Shown in pieces: positions 8,861 to 17,506 of a stretch of DNA of 36,779 nucleotides. Origin of the DNA: Bisbaumannia pacifica. GTDB lineage: Bacteria; Pseudomonadota; Gammaproteobacteria; Pseudomonadales; Halomonadaceae. Below the pieces are notes generated by a model. It did not search any database. It had not been told where the DNA came from and saw nothing but the letters and a program-made list of their open reading frames with translations. The position numbers and the translations under genes were made by a program. The first letter of the stretch is position 1. Each line of letters opens with the position of its first letter. Where the stretch lies: NCBI RefSeq assembly GCF_007989625.1, contig NZ_BJUK01000038.1, positions 1 through 36,779 of the forward strand. The letters are read 5' to 3'.

Positions 8861-9355
8861 ATGAGCGATTCCCGTGAGTGGACGCCCCAGGCGATCCAGG
8901 CCGAGATCGATGCCCTCAAGCACAAGCCCGGCGCCCTACTACCGATCCTGCATGCCCTTCAGGACCGCTTCGGCTTCATTCCCGAGGCGGCGGTGCCGCT
9001 GATCGCCGACTCCTTGGGGCAGACCCGCGCCGAGGTCCACGGGGTGATCGGTTTCTACCATCACTTCCGTACCGCGCCCCCCGGCCGCCATGTGGTGCAG
9101 ATCTGCCGCGCCGAGGCCTGCCAGGCGATGGGCGCACGGCCCCTGGAGGCCCACGCTAAGGCGAGCCTGGGCATCGATTACCACCAGACCACCGTGGATC
9201 GCGAAGTCACCCTGGAGGCGGTCTACTGCCTGGGCAACTGCGCCTGCGGCCCCGCCGTGCGCGTCGATGACCGGGTCCTGGGGCGCGTCGATGCCGAGCG
9301 TTTCGATGCCTTGATCGACGAACTGCAGACTCGCCCCCTGGAGGTGATCGCATGA
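8861..9355 (+). CDS. fdsG: NAD-dependent formate dehydrogenase gamma subunit
   Basis: A 164-residue NuoE-like [2Fe-2S] subunit of the soluble NAD+-linked formate dehydrogenase. Four cluster ligands are visible: Cys82 and Cys87 (QICRAEACQAMG), Cys123 and Cys127 (VYCLGNCACGPAV). An N-terminal helical segment with GALLPILHALQDRFGF is typical of NuoE. The start has GGGGGAG just upstream (about 8852-8857). It is the first gene of fdsGBACD and overlaps fdsB by 4 bp (ATGA), implying translational coupling. It passes electrons between the FdsB flavin site and the FdsA cluster chain. Confidence 0.95.
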   Translation: MSDSREWTPQAIQAEIDALKHKPGALLPILHALQDRFGFIPEAAVPLIADSLGQTRAEVHGVIGFYHHFRTAPPGRHVVQICRAEACQAMGARPLEAHAKASLGIDYHQTTVDREVTLEAVYCLGNCACGPAVRVDDRVLGRVDAERFDALIDELQTRPLEVIA

Positions 9356-10917
9356 GCGTGCGTGTCTTCGTGCCCCGCGATACCACCGCCCTCTCCCTGG
9401 GCGCCGACGCCGTCGCCGCCCGCCTGGAGCGGGAAGCCCGCGCCCGCGGCCTGGCCCTGACCCTGGTGCGCAATGGCTCCCGTGGCGCCGCCTGGCTGGA
9501 GCCCCTGGTGGAGGTGGAGACCGCCAATGGCCGCCTGGCCTTCGGGCCGGTTATCGCCGAGGATATTCCCGGCCTGCTCGATGCCGGCTTGCTCGATGGG
9601 GACCTGCTGGCGGGCGATACCGGCCACCCCCTGGCGCTGGGCCCCACCGAGGCCTTGCCCTGGTTCGCCCGCCAGCAGCGCCTGACCTTCGCCCGCATCG
9701 GGCTGACCGACCCGCTGTCGATCGCCGACTACCTGGCCCACGACGGCTACCGCGGCCTCGAGACGGCCCTGACCCGCACGCCCCAGGAGCTGGTCGAGGA
9801 GGTCAAGGCCTCCGGCCTGCGTGGCCGCGGCGGTGCCGCCTTCCCCACCGGCATCAAGTGGCAAACGGTGCTCGATACCCCGGCGGACCAGAAGTACATC
9901 GTCTGCAACGCCGACGAGGGCGACTCCGGCACCTTCGCCGACCGCCTGGCGATGGAGTGCGACCCCTACCTGCTGATCGAGGGCATGACCATCGCCGGCC
10001 TCGCCGTGGGCGCCACCCAGGGCTATATCTACCTGCGCTCCGAGTACCCGCTGGCCAAGACGATCCTCGATGCCGCCATCGCCCACGCCGAGGCCGCCGG
10101 CTACCTGGGCGACGACATCCGCGGCAGCGGCCACGCCTTCCACCTGGAGGTGCGCCTGGGCGCCGGCGCCTACATCTGCGGCGAGGAGACCTCGCTGCTC
10201 GAGAGCCTCGAGGGCAAGCGCGGCCTGGTGCGCTTCAAGCCGCCGCTGCCGGCCATCGAGGGGCTCTTCGGCCGCCCCACCGTGGTCAACAACGTGCTGT
10301 CGCTGGCCGCCGTGCCCTTTATCCTCGCCGAGGGCGCCCAGGCCTATGCCGACGTCGGCATGGGCCGCTCCCGGGGTACCCTGGCCCTGCAGCTGGCCGG
10401 TAACGTCAAGCGCGGCGGCCTGGTCGAGTTGGCCTTCGGCGCCAGCCTGCGCACCCTGATGGAAGAGTTCGGCGGCGGCACCGCCAGCGGTCGCCCGCTA
10501 CGCGCCGTTCAGGTCGGCGGACCGCTGTGCGCCTACCTGCCCGAGAGCCAGTGGGACCTGCCGCTGGACTACGAGGCCTTCGCCGAGGTCGGCGCGGGGG
10601 TCGGTCATGGCGGCGTGGTGATGTTCGACGACAGCGTCGACATGGCCGAACAGGCGCGCTTCTCGATGGAGTTCTGCAAGACGGAGTCCTGTGGCAAGTG
10701 CACGCCCTGCCGCATCGGCTCGACCCGCGGCGTCGAGGTCATCGACCGTATCCGCGCCGGAGAGAACCGCGCCGCCAACCTCGCGCTCCTCGGTGAGCTC
10801 TGCGAGACCATGGAAGACGGCTCGCTGTGCGCCATGGGCGGCATGACGCCCTTCCCGGTGCGCAGTGCCCTGACCCATTTCCCCGACGACTTCCGGCGCC
10901 CGGTGGAGGGAGACTGA
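9352..10917 (+). CDS. fdsB: NAD-dependent formate dehydrogenase beta subunit
   Basis: A 521-residue NuoF-like diaphorase subunit that binds FMN, NAD+ and a [4Fe-4S] cluster and reduces NAD+. A thioredoxin-like N-terminal domain (about 1-130) fused to the NuoF core is characteristic of FdsB. Core motifs are GRGGAAFPTGIKW, CNADEGDSGTFADR, the FMN/NADH-binding GAGAYICGEETSLLESLEGK, and the cluster ligands Cys448, Cys451 and Cys454 (ESCGKCTPCRIGSTRG) with a fourth near residue 494. The start overlaps the fdsG stop, and fdsA begins 3 bases after its stop. Confidence 0.95.
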   Translation: MSVRVFVPRDTTALSLGADAVAARLEREARARGLALTLVRNGSRGAAWLEPLVEVETANGRLAFGPVIAEDIPGLLDAGLLDGDLLAGDTGHPLALGPTEALPWFARQQRLTFARIGLTDPLSIADYLAHDGYRGLETALTRTPQELVEEVKASGLRGRGGAAFPTGIKWQTVLDTPADQKYIVCNADEGDSGTFADRLAMECDPYLLIEGMTIAGLAVGATQGYIYLRSEYPLAKTILDAAIAHAEAAGYLGDDIRGSGHAFHLEVRLGAGAYICGEETSLLESLEGKRGLVRFKPPLPAIEGLFGRPTVVNNVLSLAAVPFILAEGAQAYADVGMGRSRGTLALQLAGNVKRGGLVELAFGASLRTLMEEFGGGTASGRPLRAVQVGGPLCAYLPESQWDLPLDYEAFAEVGAGVGHGGVVMFDDSVDMAEQARFSMEFCKTESCGKCTPCRIGSTRGVEVIDRIRAGENRAANLALLGELCETMEDGSLCAMGGMTPFPVRSALTHFPDDFRRPVEGD

Positions 10918-10919
10918 CC

Positions 10920-13814
10920 ATGATCGAACATTTCGACCCCAGCCAGCAGGCCCAGGAGCATATTCAGACCTATGCCAAGGACCTCGGCACGCCGCCGCCC
11001 GCCGCGGGCGCCGCCATGGTGAGACTCGAGATCGACGGCGTGGCGATCCGCGTACCGGAAGGCACCTCGGTGCTGCGCGCCGCGGCCCTCGCCGATATCA
11101 ATATTCCCAAGCTGTGCGCCACCGACAGCCTCGAGGCCTTCGGCTCCTGCCGGCTGTGCGCCGTCCAGGTGGAAGGCCGGCGCGGCACCCCGGCGGCCTG
11201 CACCACCCCGGTGACCGAGGGCATGCGGGTCACCACCCAGAACGAGCGCCTGGCCCGGCTGCGCCGCAACGTCATGGAGCTCTATATCTCCGACCACCCG
11301 CTGGACTGCCTGACCTGCCCGGCCAATGGCGACTGCGAGCTGCAGGACATGGCCGGGGCGGTGGGGCTGCGCCAGGTGCGCTACGGCTTCGAGGGCGAGA
11401 ATCACCTGCAGGCGACCAAGGACGAGTCCAACCCCTACTTCACCTTCGACCCCAGCAAGTGCATCGTCTGCTCGCGCTGCGTGCGCGCCTGCGAGGAGGT
11501 GCAGGGCACCTTCGCCCTGACCATCGACGGTCGCGGCTTCGACTCCAAGGTCACGGCGGGCCAGGGCGAGGCCTTTATGGACTCCGACTGCGTCTCCTGC
11601 GGCGCCTGCGTCCAGGCCTGCCCCACCGCGACGCTGATGGAGAAGAGCGTCATCGATGCCGGCCAGCCCGAGCACAGTGTGATCACCACCTGCGCCTACT
11701 GCGGCGTGGGCTGCACCTTCGAGGCCCAGATGAAGGGCGACCAGCTGGTGCGCATGGTGCCCTACAAGGGCGGCGACGCCAACCACGGCCACTCCTGCGT
11801 CAAGGGCCGCTTCGCCTTCGGCTACGCCAGCCACCCGGACCGCCTCACCACGCCGATGATCCGCGAGTCCATCGACCAGCCCTGGCGCGAGGTCGGCTGG
11901 GAGGAGGCCATCGCCTTCGCCGCCGCGCGCCTGCGGGCCATTCAGGCCGAGCATGGGCGCGAAAGCATCGGCGGCATCACCTCCTCGCGCTGCACCAACG
12001 AGGAGACCTACCTGGTGCAGAAGCTGATCCGCGCCGCCTTCGGCAACAATAATACCGACACCTGCGCGCGGGTCTGCCACTCGCCCACCGGCTACGGGCT
12101 CAAGACCACCCTGGGCGAATCCGCCGGCACCCAGACCTTCGACTCGGTGATGCAGGCCGACGCCATCATCGTCATCGGCGCCAACCCCACCGACGCCCAC
12201 CCGGTGTTCGGCTCACTGATGCGCAAGCGGCTGCGCCAGGGTGCCAAGCTGATCGTCACCGACCCGCGGCGCATCGACCTGCTCAAGACCCCGCACCTGG
12301 GCGAGGCCCAGCACCTGCCGCTGCGCCCCGGCACCAATGTGGCGCTGATCAATGCCCTGGGGCATGTGGTGGTGACGGAAGGCCTGGAGGATCACGACTT
12401 TATCGCCAAGCGCTGCGACAGCGAGGCCTATCGCGCCTGGCGCGACTTCATCCGCGAGCCGCACCACTCCCCCGAGGCCAGCGAGGCGATCACCGGGGTA
12501 CCCGCCGAGGCGGTGCGCCAGGCCGCGCGCACCTATGCGACGGCCGGCAACGGCGCCATCTACTACGGCCTCGGGGTGACCGAGCATAGCCAGGGCTCGA
12601 CCATGGTAATGGGCATCGCCAACCTGGCCATGGCCACCGGCAACCTCGGCCGCGAGGGCGTCGGCGTCAACCCGCTGCGCGGCCAGAACAACGTCCAGGG
12701 CTCCTGCGACATGGGCTCCTTCCCCCACGAGCTGCCCGGCTATCAGCACGTCGCCGACCCAGTGGCCCGCGGGCGCTTCGAGGCCGCCTGGGGCGTCACC
12801 CTGGACCACGAGCCGGGGCTGCGTATCCCCAATATGTTCGACGCCGCCATCGAAGGCAGCTTCAAGGCGCTCTACGTGCAGGGCGAGGATATCGCCCAGT
12901 CCGACCCCAACACTCAGCACGTCGAGGCGGCGCTCTCTTCCCTGGAGTGTCTGATCGTCCAGGACATCTTCCTCAACGAGACCGCCAAGTACGCCCATGT
13001 GCTGCTGCCGGGCTCGAGCTTCCTGGAGAAGGACGGCACCTTCACCAACGCCGAGCGGCGCATCAACCGGGTACGCCGGGTGATGCCGCCGCTGGCCGGC
13101 AAGGCCGACTGGGAGATCACCGTCGACCTGGCCCGGGCCCTGGGCTACCCCATGGACTATGCCCATCCGTCCGAGATCATGGACGAGATCGCCCGCCTCA
13201 CGCCGAGCTTCGCCGGGGTCAGCTACGCCAAGCTCGACGAGCGCGGCAGCCTGCAGTGGCCCTGCAACGCCGAGCACCCGCTGGGCATGCCGACCCTGCA
13301 TGAGCTCGACTTCCCGATCGGCCGCGGCCGCTTCGCCATCACCGAGTACGTGGCCACCGAGGAACGCGCCAGCCGCCGCTTCCCGCTGCTGCTGACCACC
13401 GGGCGTATCCTCTCCCAGTACAACGTCGGCGCCCAGACCCGGCGTACCGACAACCAGGCGTGGCACGACGAGGACGTGCTGGAGCTGCACCCCGCCGACG
13501 CCGAGCTACGCGGCATCCAGGACGGCGACTGGCTGGGCATCACCAGCCGCGCCGGCCAGACGGTGCTGCGGGCGCGGCTCAGCGAGCGCATGCAACCGGG
13601 GGTGGTCTATACCACCTTCCACCACCCGGGCAGCGGCGCCAACGTCATCACCACCGATAACTCCGACTGGGCCACCAACTGCCCCGAGTACAAGGTCACC
13701 GCGGTGCAGGTGGAGAAGGTCAGCCGGCCCTCCGCCTGGCAGCAACGCTTCGATGCCTTCGACCGGGCCCAGCGCGGCTATCTGGCCAAGGCGCAGCAGG
13801 AGGCCACGCCATGA
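10920..13814 (+). CDS. fdsA: NAD-dependent formate dehydrogenase alpha (molybdenum) subunit
   Basis: The 964-residue catalytic subunit that oxidises formate to CO2 at a bis-MGD molybdenum centre. The N-terminus carries a NuoG-like cluster set: [2Fe-2S] (GSCRLCAVQVEG), the His/Cys cluster (HPLDCLTCPANGDC), two ferredoxin clusters (CIVCSRCVRAC; CVSCGACVQACP), and the molybdopterin-domain cluster (CAYCGVGCTF). The Mo ligand is Cys386 followed by His387 (CARVCHSPTGYG). Arg587 (NPLRGQNN) completes the catalytic set, at the same numbering as in Rhodobacter capsulatus FdsA. The Mo ligand codon is TGC, so this is not a selenoprotein. The start at 10920 follows the fdsB stop by 2 bases; an in-frame start at 10827 lies inside fdsB. 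Confidence 0.96.
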   Translation: MIEHFDPSQQAQEHIQTYAKDLGTPPPAAGAAMVRLEIDGVAIRVPEGTSVLRAAALADINIPKLCATDSLEAFGSCRLCAVQVEGRRGTPAACTTPVTEGMRVTTQNERLARLRRNVMELYISDHPLDCLTCPANGDCELQDMAGAVGLRQVRYGFEGENHLQATKDESNPYFTFDPSKCIVCSRCVRACEEVQGTFALTIDGRGFDSKVTAGQGEAFMDSDCVSCGACVQACPTATLMEKSVIDAGQPEHSVITTCAYCGVGCTFEAQMKGDQLVRMVPYKGGDANHGHSCVKGRFAFGYASHPDRLTTPMIRESIDQPWREVGWEEAIAFAAARLRAIQAEHGRESIGGITSSRCTNEETYLVQKLIRAAFGNNNTDTCARVCHSPTGYGLKTTLGESAGTQTFDSVMQADAIIVIGANPTDAHPVFGSLMRKRLRQGAKLIVTDPRRIDLLKTPHLGEAQHLPLRPGTNVALINALGHVVVTEGLEDHDFIAKRCDSEAYRAWRDFIREPHHSPEASEAITGVPAEAVRQAARTYATAGNGAIYYGLGVTEHSQGSTMVMGIANLAMATGNLGREGVGVNPLRGQNNVQGSCDMGSFPHELPGYQHVADPVARGRFEAAWGVTLDHEPGLRIPNMFDAAIEGSFKALYVQGEDIAQSDPNTQHVEAALSSLECLIVQDIFLNETAKYAHVLLPGSSFLEKDGTFTNAERRINRVRRVMPPLAGKADWEITVDLARALGYPMDYAHPSEIMDEIARLTPSFAGVSYAKLDERGSLQWPCNAEHPLGMPTLHELDFPIGRGRFAITEYVATEERASRRFPLLLTTGRILSQYNVGAQTRRTDNQAWHDEDVLELHPADAELRGIQDGDWLGITSRAGQTVLRARLSERMQPGVVYTTFHHPGSGANVITTDNSDWATNCPEYKVTAVQVEKVSRPSAWQQRFDAFDRAQRGYLAKAQQEATP

Positions 13815-14653
13815 GCGCCGGCGATGATGCCAGGACGCAGGCCGCGACCGCCGTAGCGTGCCACCCGGTGGAGGTCCAGCGAGGCGGCAACGGCTGGTAT
13901 GCCGATGCCCAGCAGGACCTCCTGGCCCTGGAAGTGCCGGTGGCGCTGGTCTACAACGGCATCTCCCATGCGGTAATGATGGCCACGCCCGCGGATCTCG
14001 AGGAGTTCGCCCTGGGCTTCAGCCTCTCCGAGGGCATCCTGGCGCATCCCCATGAGTGCTATGACCTGGAGGTTCGCGAGGAGGCGCGGGGCCTGGCGGT
14101 GCGGCTGACCATCAGCAGCCAGCGGCTGGTGGAGCTCAAGGCCCGGCGTCGCAACCTGGCCGGGCGCACCGGCTGCGGGCTATGCGGCACCGAGGCCCTG
14201 GAGCAGGCGATTCGTCCCATCCCCGAGGTCACGGCGCCATCGCTGAATGATGCCGCCATCCAGCGCGCCCTGGCGGCGCTGTCCGACCACCAGCCACTCC
14301 AAGCCGCCACCGGGGCGACCCACGCCGCCGCCTGGTGCGATGCCGGTGGGCGCATCCAACTGACCCGCGAGGACGTGGGGCGTCATAACGCCCTGGACAA
14401 ACTGATCGGCGCCCTGGCCCGCCGCGGCGGCCCCTCGCCGGACGGCTTCGCGCTGGTCTCCAGCCGCGCCAGCTACGAGATGGTGCACAAGTGTGCCAGT
14501 ACCGGCATCGGCGCCCTGGTCGCCGTCTCGGCGGCCACCGCCCTGGCGGTGGCGCAGGCCCAGCAAGCGGGCCTGCTGCTGGCGGGGTTCGCCCGTCCCG
14601 GCCGGCATCTGATCTATCACCGCCCCGCCACGGCGGCACGCGCCCAAGGCTAA
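13811..14653 (+). CDS. fdsC: Formate dehydrogenase accessory sulfurtransferase (FdhD/FdsC)
   Basis: A 280-residue FdhD-family protein. It transfers sulfur to the molybdenum cofactor before insertion into FdsA and binds bis-MGD. The sulfur-relay cysteines are Cys122 and Cys125 in RTGCGLCGTEAL. Other family stretches are ATPADLEEFALGFSLSEGI, REDVGRHNALDKLIG, and SSRASYEMVHKCASTGIGAL. It overlaps fdsA by 4 bp (ATGA), so it belongs to the same transcript. Length is normal for the family. Confidence 0.94.
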   Translation: MSAGDDARTQAATAVACHPVEVQRGGNGWYADAQQDLLALEVPVALVYNGISHAVMMATPADLEEFALGFSLSEGILAHPHECYDLEVREEARGLAVRLTISSQRLVELKARRRNLAGRTGCGLCGTEALEQAIRPIPEVTAPSLNDAAIQRALAALSDHQPLQAATGATHAAAWCDAGGRIQLTREDVGRHNALDKLIGALARRGGPSPDGFALVSSRASYEMVHKCASTGIGALVAVSAATALAVAQAQQAGLLLAGFARPGRHLIYHRPATAARAQG

Positions 14654-14664
14654 GGAGGCCCACG

Positions 14665-14925
14665 ATGTCACTCCACAACGATGCCCAGCTGATTCGCATG
14701 GCCAACCAGATCGCCGCCAACCTGGGTGGCGGCCGCGACGAGGAGAGCGCCGTGGCGGCCATCCGCCGCCACCTCGAGACCTTCTGGGCGCGGCCGATGA
14801 AGCAGCGCCTGATCGCCGGCCTGGAACGCGAGGACAGCGAGCTGGTGCCCCTGGCCCGCCAGGCCACGCAGCAACTGGCCGAGCGCCTGAGCGAGCCCGC
14901 CTCGGTGACGGGGCCCGGCGCCTAG
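14665..14925 (+). CDS. fdsD: Formate dehydrogenase delta subunit
   Basis: An 86-residue FdsD-family protein, the small last gene of fds operons. Recognisable stretches are LIRMANQIAANLG near the N-terminus, HLETFWARPMKQRLIA in the middle, and LVPLARQAT. FdsD assists assembly of the Mo enzyme and can copurify with it. The start has an excellent AAGGAGG (14652-14658) with 6-base spacing, 11 bp after fdsC. The stop codon lies in a strong hairpin. Confidence 0.92.
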   Translation: MSLHNDAQLIRMANQIAANLGGGRDEESAVAAIRRHLETFWARPMKQRLIAGLEREDSELVPLARQATQQLAERLSEPASVTGPGA

Positions 14926-14934
14926 CCGGGCCCC
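14910..14934. terminator. Hairpin at the end of the fds operon
   Basis: A perfect 10-bp stem, GGGGCCCGGC and GCCGGGCCCC, with a 5-base loop that spans the fdsD stop codon. It sits between convergent fdsD and the MFS gene. There is no T-tract, so it may act as a stability or Rho-assisted structure instead of an intrinsic terminator. Confidence 0.45.
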
Positions 14935-14963
14935 GAGCCTCGCGGCAGGTCACTCGCTTCGCG

Positions 14964-16181
14964 TTAGGCCGCGTCGGCCAGCGCCGGCGCCAGCCGCCGC
15001 AGCCGGGCATAGACCAGCACATAGAGCCCCAGGGCCGCCAGGGAGCCCGCCGCGCCCAGCCACATCACCGCGGCGTAGCCGAGCTGGCGGCTCAGCAGGA
15101 AGCCGGCCAGGGCCGGGGCGATGGTCTGGGCCAGCCCCTGGGCGGCCGGCACCAAGGCGGCGAAGCGCCCCGAGCGGTCGATATGGCTCAGGGTGCCGAG
15201 CTGGAAGATATCGGTGAACAGCCAGGCGATGCAGAAGCCGAAGGTGCCGATGACGAAGGTCGCGGCACTGATCTCCAGGGCCAGCAGCGCCAGTACCCCG
15301 CCCATGCCGAGCAGCGCCGCCATCAGCACCCGCGACTGGCCGCCGCGGTTGCTCAGCCAGACCGCCGCCACGCAGCCCGCCAAGGTGAAGACGTTGCCCA
15401 GGGTCAGGACATTGGCGATAAAGGCGTCGCCCAGGCCGGCGTCCACCCCGGCCCGCTCGATAAAGGCCCAGAAGGAACCGATGGTGAGGTAGAAGCAGGC
15501 CACCGCCGCCAGGCAGGTCAGCGGCAATGAGATCGGCAGCCGCGGCCCGGCCTCCTCGCGGGTCGCCTGGGGCGCGGCCCCGGCCGGGGTGCGCGGATAG
15601 AGGGCGGGGATCACCCCCAGGCAGAGCACGAAGGCCAGGCAGAAGGCCAGGAAGATGCCGTCGATGCCCCAGGCCGCGGTCAGGTGGGGGATGGTGTAGA
15701 GCTCGATGGCGTTGATCGCCACCAGGCCGAACATCATGATGCTGAAGTTACGCCCGGTATGGGTGGTGATGGCCAGGCAGGCGATGCCGGTGGAGTAGCA
15801 GATACCGCCGCCGAAGCCGGCCAGCACGCGCATCGCCAGCAGCGACTCGTAATCCTGATGCTGGGTCGACAGATAGTTACCGGCGATGGCGACCAGGATG
15901 CCGAACAGCGCCAGGTGGCGCCGGTTGAGTCGCGACACCAGGGCGGCGGTGAACAGCGAGGCCAGGAACATGCCGCCCAGGTCCGCCGAGGCCAGCCAGC
16001 CCACCTGTTGCTCATCGAAGTGCAGGAAGTCGGCCAGGGCACCGACCATCAGCGGCATGCCCATGACCACGGCATTGCCGACGAAGGTGATGGCCACGGC
16101 GGCGGCGATGGCCAGGGGCGCATCGACGTCGAGGCGACGCGGAGCCCGGGCCTCGCCCAGGACAGGGGTCTGCGGTTTCAT
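14964..16181 (-). CDS. MFS transporter
   Basis: A 405-residue major facilitator superfamily permease with about 12 hydrophobic segments, from AIAAAVAITFVGNAVVMGMP near the N-terminus to AALGLYVLVYARLRR at the C-terminus. The loop between helices 2 and 3 (SRLNRRHLALFG) is the MFS motif-A position. A soluble loop near residue 200 divides the two halves. Start 16181 is preferred to a GTG at 16193, but the ribosome binding site is weak. It lies 90 bp downstream of the agmatine-deiminase-family gene on the same strand, so it may move that enzyme's substrate or product. Specificity cannot be read from the sequence. Confidence 0.85.
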   Translation of the reverse strand: MKPQTPVLGEARAPRRLDVDAPLAIAAAVAITFVGNAVVMGMPLMVGALADFLHFDEQQVGWLASADLGGMFLASLFTAALVSRLNRRHLALFGILVAIAGNYLSTQHQDYESLLAMRVLAGFGGGICYSTGIACLAITTHTGRNFSIMMFGLVAINAIELYTIPHLTAAWGIDGIFLAFCLAFVLCLGVIPALYPRTPAGAAPQATREEAGPRLPISLPLTCLAAVACFYLTIGSFWAFIERAGVDAGLGDAFIANVLTLGNVFTLAGCVAAVWLSNRGGQSRVLMAALLGMGGVLALLALEISAATFVIGTFGFCIAWLFTDIFQLGTLSHIDRSGRFAALVPAAQGLAQTIAPALAGFLLSRQLGYAAVMWLGAAGSLAALGLYVLVYARLRRLAPALADAA

Positions 16182-16271
16182 GGGGATTCTCACTCTGTTG
16201 TTGGTTGTTATCGAGTCGTGGGCGCCTGGGGCGAGCCCGAGTGGGGCCCGCCGCCAGGCGTTGGCTAGCGC

Positions 16272-17384
16272 TTAATCGCGCCTCGGTGCGGCGTACTGGG
16301 GCATGGTGATGCAGGCGATATTGCCGCCACCCAGCAGGATCTCTCGGGAGCCCTCGATGCCGACGACGCGCTGCCGGGGGAACAGCTCGGCCAGGGTGGC
16401 AAGGGCGACCCGGTCATTGGGATCCCCGAACTGCGGCACCACGATCGCCGAGTTACCGGCGTAATAGTTGATATAGGAGGCGCAGATGCGCGTGCCGGCC
16501 AGGCGCGGGTGGGTGCCCTCGATATGGTCCAGGCCCTCGGCCTCCTCCGCCGTCCACTCCAGGGCACGAGGCTGGGGCAGCTTGTGCACGGTGAGCTCGC
16601 GGCCGCGGGCGTCGCGGCTGCTGCGCAGCACCTCGTAGGCCTCCTGGTAGATCTCCCACTGGGGATCGTCGCGATCGTCGGTCCATTGCAGGACCACCTC
16701 GCCGGGGCGCACGAAACAGGCCAGGTCATCGATATGGCCGTCGGTCTCGTCGAACTTGCAGCCCCGCGGCAGCCAGATCACCCGTTCGGCGCCCAGGTAG
16801 TCCGAGAGGCGTCGGGTCACCTCCTCCTTGCCCAGGTGGCCATTACGGTTGGCATTGAGCAGGCACTGCTCGGTGGTCAGCAGGGTGCCCTGGCCATCGC
16901 TCTGGATGCCGCCCAGCTCGGCGATCAGCGGTGCCCGGTAACGATCCAGGCCTTCGATCTCGAGGACCTTCTGGGCGATGCGGTCGTCGTTGGCCCAGGG
17001 GAAGTAGAGGCCGCCGTCCAGGCCGCCATAGGCATTGAACTCCAGGTCCACGCCGCGCACCTCGCCGCTGGCGTCGTTGACCACGAAGGCCGGCCCGCTG
17101 TCGCGGAACCAGGCGTCGTCGGTGGTCATCTCCACCACCCGCACCGAGGGCGGCAGCAGGCGCCGCGCATTGGCGTACTGGGCGGCGGAGGCGCACACCG
17201 TGACCGGCTCGCTGGCGGCGATGGCCGAGGCGATCTCGACCCAGACCCGCTGGGCCGGCTTGCCGCCGTTACGCCACACATCGGGGCGCTCCGGCCAGCC
17301 CATCCAGCAGCCGCGCTTGAGTTCGAACTCGCCGGGCAGCCGGAAGCCATCCTGCCGGGGGGTGGACATCAATAGCCGTGCCAT
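16272..17384 (-). CDS. Agmatine deiminase family protein (variant active site)
   Basis: A 370-residue guanidino-group-modifying enzyme (peptidylarginine-deiminase-type fold). Agmatine deiminases convert agmatine to N-carbamoylputrescine and ammonia. Candidate catalytic residues are Cys358 (GGGNIACITMPQ), His217 and Asp219 (DGHIDD), Asp95 (AWFRDSGP) and Glu156. Two usually conserved stretches differ: the normal GGGNIHC reads GGGNIAC, and the normal EGGSIHVDG reads ELGGIQSDG. The substrate may therefore differ from agmatine. The start has GAGG 6 bases upstream. A GcvA-like LysR gene lies upstream and an MFS gene downstream, all leftward. Confidence 0.82.
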   Translation of the reverse strand: MARLLMSTPRQDGFRLPGEFELKRGCWMGWPERPDVWRNGGKPAQRVWVEIASAIAASEPVTVCASAAQYANARRLLPPSVRVVEMTTDDAWFRDSGPAFVVNDASGEVRGVDLEFNAYGGLDGGLYFPWANDDRIAQKVLEIEGLDRYRAPLIAELGGIQSDGQGTLLTTEQCLLNANRNGHLGKEEVTRRLSDYLGAERVIWLPRGCKFDETDGHIDDLACFVRPGEVVLQWTDDRDDPQWEIYQEAYEVLRSSRDARGRELTVHKLPQPRALEWTAEEAEGLDHIEGTHPRLAGTRICASYINYYAGNSAIVVPQFGDPNDRVALATLAELFPRQRVVGIEGSREILLGGGNIACITMPQYAAPRRD

Positions 17385-17506
17385 GGAATACCTCGTCGCG
17401 TGTTATTGGGGTATTCCGATCCTAGGGCGGGCGGTGTGCCGGCCACCAACGACGATTATTGGGCCACTCTTGAATTCAATTCAGGTATTCGTCTCAGGCA
17501 TTCCGT

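Noticed and set aside
12063-12080. Possible selenocysteine at the FdsA Mo ligand
   Set aside because: The codon at residue 386 is TGC, an ordinary cysteine, as in NAD-linked Fds enzymes.
10605-13490. Long open frames on the minus strand opposite fdsB and fdsA (more than 400 codons each)
   Set aside because: They lie wholly antisense to well-conserved fds genes, have Gly/Ala/His-rich low-complexity products with no family motif, and are expected in high-GC DNA.
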